The notes beneath the pieces are model-generated. The model did not search any database, was not told where the DNA came from, and was given only the letters and a program-made list of their open reading frames with translations. The position numbers and the translations under genes were made by a program. From Longimicrobiales bacterium (GTDB lineage: Bacteria; Gemmatimonadota; Gemmatimonadetes; Longimicrobiales; Gaopeijiaceae), in contig JANQME010000266.1 of assembly GCA_028280205.1 (NCBI GenBank), positions 1-6,136 on the forward strand: 6,136 nucleotides of DNA, read 5' to 3'. Within the stretch, counting starts at the first letter, position 1. The number at the start of each line of letters is the position of its first letter. Positions 1-5,636 of this stretch are shown here, in pieces.

Positions 1-1470
1 GACGCCGGGACTCAGGAGGTTGGCACAGCCGGGCACGTACCGCAGCTCGCACGCGCGGGCGAAGAACGCGAGGCCACGCTCGGGGTCGGGTGCCCCGGCC
101 AACCCCTCCGCGTAGTGCGCGCCCACCTCGTTGCACGCCCACGCCGAGTTGTCCCGGCAGTAGTTGGACTCGATCGCGAGCAGGCGCTCGCAGGCATTGG
201 CCCTTCCCGCCGTGCACGCCGTCTCCCAGAACGGGAGGCTGTCGCCCGGATGCCGTGCGTCGGTGCGCCCGGTCGTCGCCATGACGCCGAAGAAGACGAT
301 CCACGCGGCCATGTGCGCCAGATTCGGCCAGCCCACTGGGACGAGGAGGCGGTCACGCCACGACGCGGTGGCCTCGGCCCGTTCGGGGCCCTCGCGAAGG
401 CGCCCGGTCTCGGCGCTCCACAGCCGGCCCACCATCGCGTCGATTCCCCGGACGCTCAGGTTGAGCAGCGGTACGCAGAGGAGCTTGTCGTAGAAGCTGG
501 GAGCGCCCGCGGCTCCGAGGATCGCGTAGAGCGCGAAGACGCCCACGCCGTACAGGGCGCCGAAGACTGCCTTGCCCGCGGACGTACGGGGCGAGGTGGA
601 CGGGTCGGTCACCAGGAGGTGGAGGCCCAGGAAGACCGCGGCCGGGATCTCGGAGTCGACGAAGTAGGGAACGCCCGTCGCGGCCGCCCAGGCGGCGCTC
701 AGCGCGAAGAGCACGAACGCCGCGGTTCCGGCGATGAGGGTGATCGCGAAGAAGTGCATCACGACCAGCCCGACCAGGAAGAGGTACAGGTAGATCGCGG
801 GCGCGAGCGTCAGCGTCGACGCGATCTCGCGACCCCAGGTGAGGTCGGTCGTGCCCGTCGCGATGAGGACGAGCGAGAAGAGCCCCAGCGCGAAGGCGGA
901 CGGGTTGAAGACGTGGACGCGCCGTCCGTCCCGCTCCCAGCGGATGAGCTCCTTGCCCAGGAAGCCGACGCCGATCATGAGGAACTGCAGCCAGAACCAG
1001 TCGTCCCGAAACCAGAGGAAGAGGTTGATGCTGAGGATGATCGGGACCGGGCCGAAGCCGAGCCGGTACCTGCCCCCCCGCCACCAGGTGAGGAGCATCG
1101 CGAAGGCGTAGGCGAACGCGATCTGCGCCAGGAAGAGCACCGCCATGTCGTAGACGGGCCGCCAGTGCCAGCCCCAGTAGACCAGCACGGCCAACTGGCA
1201 GCACGCCTGCAGCCAGTGCTGTGCGCGCAGCGACACCTCCAGGCCGGGGCGAAGGGAGCGGGTGCGCGCCCGCAGGGCCGTGACGATCGTCCACGCCGCC
1301 AGGAAGCCGGCGGCCCCGAGGAAGGAGCGCACGAGCGGAGCGGACGCCTGGGCGCGCGGGGTCGCCACGAGCGCCGCCACGAAGAGGGCGAGGACGGTCG
1401 GAAGGAGGAGAGCGGCGGAGGTAGGCGAGGAGTCCGCCGGGGTCTGCTTGCCTGTCTTCGGGCGCGCCAT
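1..1470 (-). CDS. NqrB/RnfD-like (UnbU-like) membrane protein with C-terminal cysteine-rich Sel1-like repeats, 3' partial
   Basis: The frame is open from ATG at 1470 to the window edge (490 codons, no stop), so the C-terminus is missing. Residues 19-345 are very hydrophobic, with about nine to ten membrane segments. FNPSAFALG (188-196) and VTDPSTSP (287-294) match the FNPxxxxxG and ATDPVTSP-type signatures of the NqrB/RnfD superfamily, which also contains UnbU of enediyne clusters. I see no S-G-A-T motif for covalent FMN, so ion-pumping electron transfer as in Rnf/Nqr is doubtful. A last membrane segment (about 381-398) leads to a soluble tail with three C-x7-C units (C419/C427, C438/C446, C474/C482) and the AHYAEG and RACELRYVPGC patterns of disulfide-bonded Sel1-like repeats; this implies a periplasmic tail. 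No Shine-Dalgarno precedes the ATG, but the hydrophilic N-terminus followed by a membrane segment supports this start. The superfamily is fairly sure; the substrate is unknown. Confidence 0.8.
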   Translation of the reverse strand, partial: MARPKTGKQTPADSSPTSAALLLPTVLALFVAALVATPRAQASAPLVRSFLGAAGFLAAWTIVTALRARTRSLRPGLEVSLRAQHWLQACCQLAVLVYWGWHWRPVYDMAVLFLAQIAFAYAFAMLLTWWRGGRYRLGFGPVPIILSINLFLWFRDDWFWLQFLMIGVGFLGKELIRWERDGRRVHVFNPSAFALGLFSLVLIATGTTDLTWGREIASTLTLAPAIYLYLFLVGLVVMHFFAITLIAGTAAFVLFALSAAWAAATGVPYFVDSEIPAAVFLGLHLLVTDPSTSPRTSAGKAVFGALYGVGVFALYAILGAAGAPSFYDKLLCVPLLNLSVRGIDAMVGRLWSAETGRLREGPERAEATASWRDRLLVPVGWPNLAHMAAWIVFFGVMATTGRTDARHPGDSLPFWETACTAGRANACERLLAIESNYCRDNSAWACNEVGAHYAEGLAGAPDPERGLAFFARACELRYVPGCANLLSPGV

Positions 1471-1646
1471 ACCGGGGGGCGTCGGGTACGTCGATCCGTC
1501 GCGAGAAGCTAGGGAAGCTCCGCGCAGGAAGGGAGCCCCGTGCGCAGGGGTCTCGCTGGGCCCGGTGCGCCGGCCCGTCACCCGTTTCCGGTACTCGGTG
1601 CGGGGCCCCGTCCGGGTGCCGGGGGTGTGTCCATCGCATACCCGGA
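1471..1646. other. Divergent intergenic spacer
   Basis: This 176-bp spacer lies between two divergent genes and must hold the promoters of both unless the plus gene starts later. It is GC-rich with short G/C inverted repeats (for example GGGCC near 1558 with GGCCC near 1572). I see no convincing -35/-10 pair and no Shine-Dalgarno for either start. Plus-strand reading frames remain open through it, so the true start of the plus gene could in principle lie elsewhere. Confidence 0.4.
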
Positions 1647-3092
1647 TTGGAGAAGCGGGCCGGGAACCCCCATCTTTCGATCCCGGACACGTATTTCGAT
1701 CCCGAACGAAGCCTCGTGAGCGCGCAGTACTTCGAAGATCTCCGGACCCGCGAGTTCAGCCGCCTGGACGAGGGCGGCCACGTCTACCTCGACTATACGG
1801 GGAGCGGCCTCTACGCCGACTGCCAGGTGCGGGATGTGGACCAGTTCCTCGAGCACCACGTGCTGGGGAATCCGCATTCGGAGAACCCGGCGTCGACGAT
1901 CGCCACGGAGCTGGTCGAGCGCGCCCGGGCCGATGTCCTCGACTTCTTCGGCGCCGATCCCGAGGAGTACGCCGTCGTCTTCACGTCGAACGCGTCGGCG
2001 GCGCTCAAGCTGGTCGGGGAGTCCTTCCCCTTTGCGGACGGCTCGCGCTTCACCCTGCTCCGGGACGACCACAACTCGGTCCTGGGAATCCGGATGTACG
2101 CGCAGGCCCGCGGCGCCGAGGTTTCCTACCTCCCGCTCGACGACGAGCTGCGACTCGACCGCGACGCAGAGCTCCCGGACGCGGGCCCTGGCTCGAGCCT
2201 CTTCGCCTTCCCGGCGCAGTCGAACTTCTCCGGGGTGAAGCATCCCCTCTCGCTCGTGACGCGGGCGCGCGACGCCGGCTATCGCGTCGTGCTGGACGCG
2301 GCCGCGTACGCCCCGACCAGCAGGCTCGACCTGAGCGAGGTGCCCGCCGACTTCGTGAGCGTGGCGTTCTACAAGATGTTCGGATATCCGACGGGGCTCG
2401 GCGCGCTGCTCGCGCGCAAGGAGGCGCTGGTCGAGCTCGTGCGCCCCTGGTTCGCAGGGGGCACCGTAGAGTTCGTGTCGACCCAGACCGGCGTCCACCG
2501 GCTGCGGGCCGACGCGGAGAGCTTCGAGGACGGGACGCCCAACTTCCTCGGCATCGCCGCCGTACCGCGTGGCTTGGCGTTCCTGCGCGAGGTCGGGATG
2601 GAACGCGTGTCGGCGCACGTCGCCGGGATGACGGAGCGGGTGCTCCGGATCCTCGGGGAGGTACGGTACCCCGACGGATCGCCGGCCGTGGTCCTCTACG
2701 GACCGAGGGATATCGCGGATCGCGGGGGCACCGTTGCGTTCAACGTGCTCGACCCCGACGGCCGCGTCGTGCCGTTCGGTGAGGTGGAGCGCGCTGCTGC
2801 CGCCGTCGGCATCTCGGTGCGCGGGGGCTGCTTCTGCAACCCGGGTGCGGCCGAGAAGGCGCTCGATCTCCCGGCCGCCGAAGCGCTCGAGTGCTTCGAG
2901 TCGATCCCACACGGAGACTTCTCGCTCTCCCGCTTCGCGCGCTGCATGGGGCCCGACGCCGCGGTGGGTGCGCTCCGCGTCTCGGTCGGCATCCCGACGG
3001 TAGGTGCCGATCTGACGCGCTTCGCGGCGTTCGTTCAGGAGTTCGCGGCCGGTCGGGCCGCCGGGACGGCGCACGTCGCCGGGCGGGGCTGA
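1647..3092 (+). CDS. Molybdenum cofactor sulfurase-like PLP enzyme (class V aminotransferase / cysteine desulfurase fold)
   Basis: The 481-residue product has the full layout of a Moco-sulfurase N-terminal (NifS-like) domain. LDYTGSGLY (48-56) and GNPHSENPAS (74-83) are the substrate-side signatures. DDHNSV (140-145) carries the PLP-stacking His142, VLDAAAYAPT (215-224) the PLP-binding Asp217, and VAFYKMFGYPTGLGAL (239-254) the Schiff-base Lys243. RGGCFCNPGAAE (392-403) matches the motif in which plant ABA3 and animal MOCOS carry the persulfide cysteine; C395 and C397 are both present. The family moves sulfur from L-cysteine to the molybdenum cofactor of xanthine-oxidase-type enzymes in the cytoplasm. 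The MOSC domain of eukaryotic MOCOS is absent and no molybdoenzyme is in view, so the acceptor is unknown. The start is uncertain: TTG at 1647 has no ribosome site, and GTG at 1716 (residue 24, just before SAQYFEDLR) is an alternative. The stop is TGA at 3090-3092. Confidence 0.9.
   Translation: MEKRAGNPHLSIPDTYFDPERSLVSAQYFEDLRTREFSRLDEGGHVYLDYTGSGLYADCQVRDVDQFLEHHVLGNPHSENPASTIATELVERARADVLDFFGADPEEYAVVFTSNASAALKLVGESFPFADGSRFTLLRDDHNSVLGIRMYAQARGAEVSYLPLDDELRLDRDAELPDAGPGSSLFAFPAQSNFSGVKHPLSLVTRARDAGYRVVLDAAAYAPTSRLDLSEVPADFVSVAFYKMFGYPTGLGALLARKEALVELVRPWFAGGTVEFVSTQTGVHRLRADAESFEDGTPNFLGIAAVPRGLAFLREVGMERVSAHVAGMTERVLRILGEVRYPDGSPAVVLYGPRDIADRGGTVAFNVLDPDGRVVPFGEVERAAAAVGISVRGGCFCNPGAAEKALDLPAAEALECFESIPHGDFSLSRFARCMGPDAAVGALRVSVGIPTVGADLTRFAAFVQEFAAGRAAGTAHVAGRG
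1675..1704 (+). repeat. 11-bp direct repeat TTTCGATCCCG, two copies, 19-bp period
   Basis: TTTCGATCCCG occurs exactly at 1675-1685 and 1694-1704, near the 5' end of the sulfurase-like gene. The copies fall in different reading frames, so protein repetition does not explain them. If translation really starts at GTG 1716, the pair lies in the 5' leader and could be a regulator site. It may also be chance. Confidence 0.35.
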
Positions 3093-3115
3093 CGGCCCTA
3101 CCTTGGCCGTCTCTT
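3091..3115 (+). terminator. Hairpin overlapping the sulfurase stop codon, putative terminator
   Basis: GACGGCC (3091-3097) and GGCCGTC (3105-3111) form a perfect 7-bp stem around a 7-base loop; the first bases are part of the TGA stop at 3090-3092. The tail TCTTCC is only weakly T-rich, so termination is likely partial or helped by Rho. The stem location supports an end of the transcript here and a separate promoter for the next gene. Confidence 0.45.
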
Positions 3116-3144
3116 CCGGTCGGTTCCGGCCGGCCGGTCTCTCC

Positions 3145-3178
3145 CTCCGCCAACGCGACCCCTCCGTAAACGCGACCC
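3145..3178 (+). repeat. 17-bp tandem repeat directly before the lipoprotein start
   Basis: CTCCGCCAACGCGACCC (3145-3161) is followed without a gap by CTCCGTAAACGCGACCC (3162-3178); they differ at two adjacent bases. The second copy ends one base before the ATG at 3180. The two changed bases create TAAACG (3167-3172), placed 7 bases before the ATG, as a -10 element would be for a leaderless mRNA. No Shine-Dalgarno is present. A recent duplication or a paired regulator site are the simplest readings. Confidence 0.5.
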
Positions 3179-3179
3179 G

Positions 3180-4370
3180 ATGACGCCCTCCGTGCCCGAC
3201 CCCATCTCCTCGACCGTGCCCAACCTCACCCGGGAGACGCTCCTGGCGCCGCCCGCTCGCCTCGCCGCGGCCATCGCGCTGACCTTCTCGATCTCCGCGT
3301 GCGGAACCGGGGATGCGTCGGACGCCGTGCAAGGAAGCACGGCGAGCGCAGCGGACTCCCGCGGTGTGCCCAGCTTCACCGTCGATCCGACGTGGCCGCG
3401 TACGATGCCGGACGACTGGATCATGGGATCGATCACGGCGGTCTTCGTCGACGCCCGGGACCACGTATGGGTGACCCACCTCCCGGAAACGCTTACGCCC
3501 GAGGAGACGTCGGCGGTTCAGGACCCGCCCATCGGGACGTGCTGCCGTCCGGCGCCCGTCGTGGTCGAGTTCGACCCCGAGGGCAACGTGGTGCAGGGAT
3601 GGGGCGACCCCGCGACGCAGGACGTCTCGGAGTTCCCGCGCAACGCCCACGGACTCTTCGTGGATCACCAGGACAACGTCTGGGTGGGTACCTACCGTCA
3701 CCACCGGGTGATGAAGTTCACGCGCGACGGCGAGCTCCTCATGCAGATCGGAGAGTACGACGTCACCGGTGGGAGCGGAGACACCGAGCTGCTGGGCGGG
3801 CCGGCCGGGATCTGGGTCGACTCCGGAACGAACGAGGTCTTCGTGGCCGACGGATACCGGAACCGGCGTGTCGTGGTGTTCGACGGCGACACCGGCGAGT
3901 ACCTCCGTCACTGGGGCGCGTACGGCGAGCAGCCCGTCGACGACTACGAGTACGACTGGGGAGGGCCCCGGCACTCGGACGCCCCGCCCCAGCAGTTCTC
4001 GACCGTGCACGGGCTCGTCGGCTCCGACGACGGACTGATCTACGTCGCCGACCGGCGAGGAAACCGCATCCAGGTCTTCCAGCAGGACGGTACCTTCGTG
4101 ACCGAGCGGATCATCCTCCCGCGAACGCTCGCGTCCGGATCGTCCTTCGTGATCGAGCTCTCCCCGGATCCGGAGCAGGAGTGGCTCTACCTCGCGGACG
4201 GTACGAACCACAAGGTGTGGATTCTGCGCCGGTCGGACCTGGAGGTCGTCGGGAACTTCGGACGGGGCGGACGACAGGTGGGTCAGTTCATCCGGCCGCA
4301 CGGCATGGGGGTCGGCTCGCAGGGCAACCTCTACGTCGGCGAGGCATCGACCGGGCGCCGGGTCCAGTAG
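3180..4370 (+). CDS. Secreted lipoprotein with six-bladed NHL-type beta-propeller
   Basis: The 396-residue product opens with a long n-region, a hydrophobic stretch LAAAIALTFSISAC and a lipobox (ISAC) that places the lipidated cysteine at 41; an outer-membrane or periplasmic lipoprotein is expected. Six NHL-like blades follow: about 87-100, 158-191, 210-246, 278-307, 326-361 and 375-396, each with a G-(I/L)-x-V-D-x-x-(G/D)-N-(V/L)-(Y/W)-V type core and often a downstream R-(V/I)-x-x-F strand. A Cys pair lies at 121-122. Such propellers bind proteins or small ligands, and some relate to the peptidyl-hydroxyglycine lyase fold; I cannot assign a catalytic role. ATG at 3180 has no Shine-Dalgarno; GTG at 3216 would give a more usual 29-residue signal region. 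The gene ends at TAG right after RRVQ, where the last propeller strand should continue, so it looks slightly shortened. Confidence 0.85.
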   Translation: MTPSVPDPISSTVPNLTRETLLAPPARLAAAIALTFSISACGTGDASDAVQGSTASAADSRGVPSFTVDPTWPRTMPDDWIMGSITAVFVDARDHVWVTHLPETLTPEETSAVQDPPIGTCCRPAPVVVEFDPEGNVVQGWGDPATQDVSEFPRNAHGLFVDHQDNVWVGTYRHHRVMKFTRDGELLMQIGEYDVTGGSGDTELLGGPAGIWVDSGTNEVFVADGYRNRRVVVFDGDTGEYLRHWGAYGEQPVDDYEYDWGGPRHSDAPPQQFSTVHGLVGSDDGLIYVADRRGNRIQVFQQDGTFVTERIILPRTLASGSSFVIELSPDPEQEWLYLADGTNHKVWILRRSDLEVVGNFGRGGRQVGQFIRPHGMGVGSQGNLYVGEASTGRRVQ

Positions 4371-4391
4371 TTCACCGTGTCGGGCGGCTGA
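4371..4391 (+). other. Likely former last codons of the NHL lipoprotein gene
   Basis: In frame after the TAG (4368-4370) come six codons reading FTVSGG and then TGA (4389-4391). Propeller proteins of this kind commonly end with a strand of the form RRVQKF plus a few residues, so TAG sits where a Lys codon (AAG) would be expected. One base change would explain it. Read-through or a sequencing error are other options. Confidence 0.45.
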
Positions 4392-4431
4392 CGGCCACGC
4401 GTGGGCGGGGGGCCCATCCGGATCCGACGTC

Positions 4432-4437
4432 GGGAGG
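4432..4437 (+). promoter_or_regulatory. Shine-Dalgarno deciding the GTG start at 4442
   Basis: GGGAGG lies four bases before GTG at 4442, a strong match to the anti-Shine-Dalgarno of 16S rRNA. It is the only clear ribosome site in the window and decides the start of the following gene. The short spacer (61 bp) to the preceding gene's expected TGA suggests cotranscription. Confidence 0.7.
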
Positions 4438-4441
4438 CAGG

Positions 4442-5272
4442 GTGCGGGACCGAGTCGTTCACGGTGCGACCCTCGCGACGGCCGCGCTCGCCGTTGCCGC
4501 GTCCGGTGTCGAGGCGCAGTCGGCTGCCGAGATCGTGGATCGCATGCTCTCGGAGTACGAGCGCCGGGCCGAGGGCGTCGAAGACTATACCCTGGTCCAG
4601 GATGCGATGGGGATCGAGACCGTCTCCTACTTCGTGAAGGAGACGATGGACGGGCGTCCGGTCTTCCGGCTTCGCGCGAACTCGGCCGGAGTCACGGACT
4701 TCTCCGACTCCGGACAGGGCGGGGTGGACGAGGTGTACGCGTGGGGTGAGGAGCTCGCGCGGCGGGCCGAGTACGAGGGCCGCCGCCGCGTCGACGACTA
4801 CGAGCTGCACGTCCTGAGCATCGACGACTTCTCGGGATTCGACGCCTGGAACGACGTATCGCCCGACGCCGAGTTCGTGGCCCGACGAGGCTCGCTCTTC
4901 CTCGACGTCGACACCTATGCTCCCCGCCAACTGGTGTTCGAAGGCGACATGACGAACGCCGAGGGCACGCATCCGGTGACCACGACCGTGCGGCTGGGGG
5001 ACTACCGCGAGGTCGGAGGCATGCTCGTGGCCTACCGGACGCTCGTGACGATCGAGGGTCTGGGGGCCGCGATCGACGCGGAGACGCGGGCGCAGTTCCA
5101 GGAGATGCAGCGTGAGCTGGATGGCCTGCCTCCCGAGCAGCGCGCCATGGTCGAATCGATGATGGCGAGTCAGCTCGAGCAGTTCCGCGCGATGCTGGAG
5201 GGCGACGGGGCCCCGCTGACCGTCGAGATCCTCGTGCGCGAGGTGCGGGTCAACGCGGGACCGCCCGGCTGA
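4442..5272 (+). CDS. Secreted protein of unknown function, LolA-like in appearance
   Basis: The 276-residue product starts at GTG and has a classical signal peptide: RDR near the start, a hydrophobic core ATLATAALAVAAS, and a likely signal peptidase I site after GVEA (residue 25), giving a mature N-terminus QSAAEIVDRML. The mature part begins with a helix, then alternating beta strands, including SYFVKETMDGRPVFRLR (62-78) and SLFLDVDTYAPRQLVFEGDM (151-170). The last resembles the D-x-x-T-x-x-P-x-x-(L/V) strand pair of LolA/outer-membrane-lipoprotein-sorting-like proteins. Residues 210-253 form a charged helix rich in Q, E and M. There is no lipobox, so a soluble periplasmic protein is expected. 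It follows the lipoprotein gene on the same strand and may share its message. The fold suggestion is tentative; no function is assigned. Confidence 0.75.
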   Translation: MRDRVVHGATLATAALAVAASGVEAQSAAEIVDRMLSEYERRAEGVEDYTLVQDAMGIETVSYFVKETMDGRPVFRLRANSAGVTDFSDSGQGGVDEVYAWGEELARRAEYEGRRRVDDYELHVLSIDDFSGFDAWNDVSPDAEFVARRGSLFLDVDTYAPRQLVFEGDMTNAEGTHPVTTTVRLGDYREVGGMLVAYRTLVTIEGLGAAIDAETRAQFQEMQRELDGLPPEQRAMVESMMASQLEQFRAMLEGDGAPLTVEILVREVRVNAGPPG

Positions 5273-5360
5273 TCGTCGCGCCCCGTTCGCTACATGCGCC
5301 CCCGCTCGACTCCGTCGCGGGCCACCCGATCGCCCCGACCGGCCAGCGTGTCCGGTCATG

Positions 5361-5377
5361 CTGTCCGAATCGGACAG
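5361..5377. promoter_or_regulatory. 17-bp perfect palindrome, putative operator
   Basis: CTGTCCGAATCGGACAG has two perfect 8-bp arms around one central A. Another TGTCCG lies just upstream at 5349-5354. A one-base loop makes an RNA hairpin unlikely to be its role, and no T tract follows, so a dimeric regulator site fits better. Its centre lies about 54 bp upstream of the start point predicted from the promoter-like elements downstream, a usual place for an activator. Confidence 0.45.
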
Positions 5378-5386
5378 TTCGGCTGC

Positions 5387-5416
5387 TTCACCCCGACCGG
5401 TAGTACGTGGTATAAG
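5387..5416 (+). promoter_or_regulatory. Sigma-70-like promoter candidate in an AT-rich island
   Basis: TTCACC (5387-5392) and TATAAG (5411-5416) are 18 bp apart and resemble -35 and -10 boxes. The 30 bases 5411-5440 are 23/30 A+T, the only such stretch in this very GC-rich window. Transcription would begin near 5423. The assignment rests on pattern only; the opposite strand gives no equally good pair. Confidence 0.5.
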
Positions 5417-5436
5417 ATATTGTACAGCAATATTTT
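5414..5436. repeat. AT-rich imperfect palindrome over the predicted start point
   Basis: AAGATATTG (5414-5422) and CAATATTTT (5428-5436) are inverted copies with one mismatch (a G-T wobble) around TACAG. It overlaps the -10 box and the predicted start point, which is where a repressor would bind. It could instead be read as a weak terminator-like hairpin ending in TTTT for a transcript from upstream. Confidence 0.4.
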
Positions 5437-5551
5437 ACACGCCTCGGTCTCCTTGGCACCGCGCTTGCCCTTCCTTGAGGTCACAACCAACAATGCGGCT
5501 ACGGGGCCGGGTTTCGCCGGTTCGCCGGCAGGACGAAGCGAAGTTCGTAAA

Positions 5552-5620
5552 CTCCCCCCCAGGGACCGGTCCCGTAGCCACTTCGCCTCCCCCCCAGGAG
5601 GGTCTCACCGATCCCCCCCT
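5552..5620 (+). repeat. Three 7-C tracts, two within an exact 12-bp repeat
   Basis: Runs of exactly seven C occur at 5554-5560, 5589-5595 and 5613-5619, each preceded by T. The first two lie in identical CTCCCCCCCAGG copies (5552-5563 and 5587-5598), 35 bp apart. All three fall into predicted hairpin loops of the candidate RNA. CCTCC at 5586-5590 equals the anti-Shine-Dalgarno core of 16S rRNA, though it is paired in the predicted fold. Confidence 0.6.
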
Positions 5621-5636
5621 ATGCGGTGGGCCCTTC

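Noticed and set aside
115..1512. A 465-codon plus-strand frame opposite the membrane protein gene
   Set aside because: The translation is low-complexity Arg/Glu/Asp-rich text, the expected antisense image of a hydrophobic GC-rich gene. The minus frame has membrane segments and family motifs.
353..1690. A 445-codon minus-strand frame over the same region as the membrane protein
   Set aside because: It is Arg/Pro/Gly-rich with no motif, while the frame starting at 1470 gives the NqrB/RnfD signatures and a natural hydrophobic profile.
1578..4301. A 907-codon open frame on the minus strand opposite the sulfurase-like and lipoprotein genes
   Set aside because: The product is a charged, Arg/Glu/Gly/Val-rich string without domain motifs. 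The plus strand has clear catalytic and NHL motifs over the same span. Long antisense frames are common in DNA with high GC at third codon positions.
4395..4404. CCACGCGTGG palindrome between the two exported-protein genes
   Set aside because: A 10-bp self-complementary GC string is expected by chance in this base composition, and nothing around it supports a site.
4331..5359. A 342-codon minus-strand frame opposite the secreted protein
   Set aside because: His/Arg/Val-rich composition without motifs. The plus-strand gene has a signal peptide and a ribosome site.
5497..5579. A known riboswitch, tmRNA, SRP RNA or tRNA
   Set aside because: I compared by eye with the conserved cores of cobalamin, TPP, FMN, glycine, fluoride and c-di-GMP-I riboswitches and of tmRNA and SRP RNA, and none matches. 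A covariance-model search would be decisive and was not possible.
5554..5619. CRISPR array or minus-strand G-quadruplex cluster
   Set aside because: The 12-bp repeats are too short and only two, with no spacer pattern. The three G7 runs on the minus strand are 28 and 17 bases apart, so a quadruplex would need long loops; loop display in RNA is the simpler reading.
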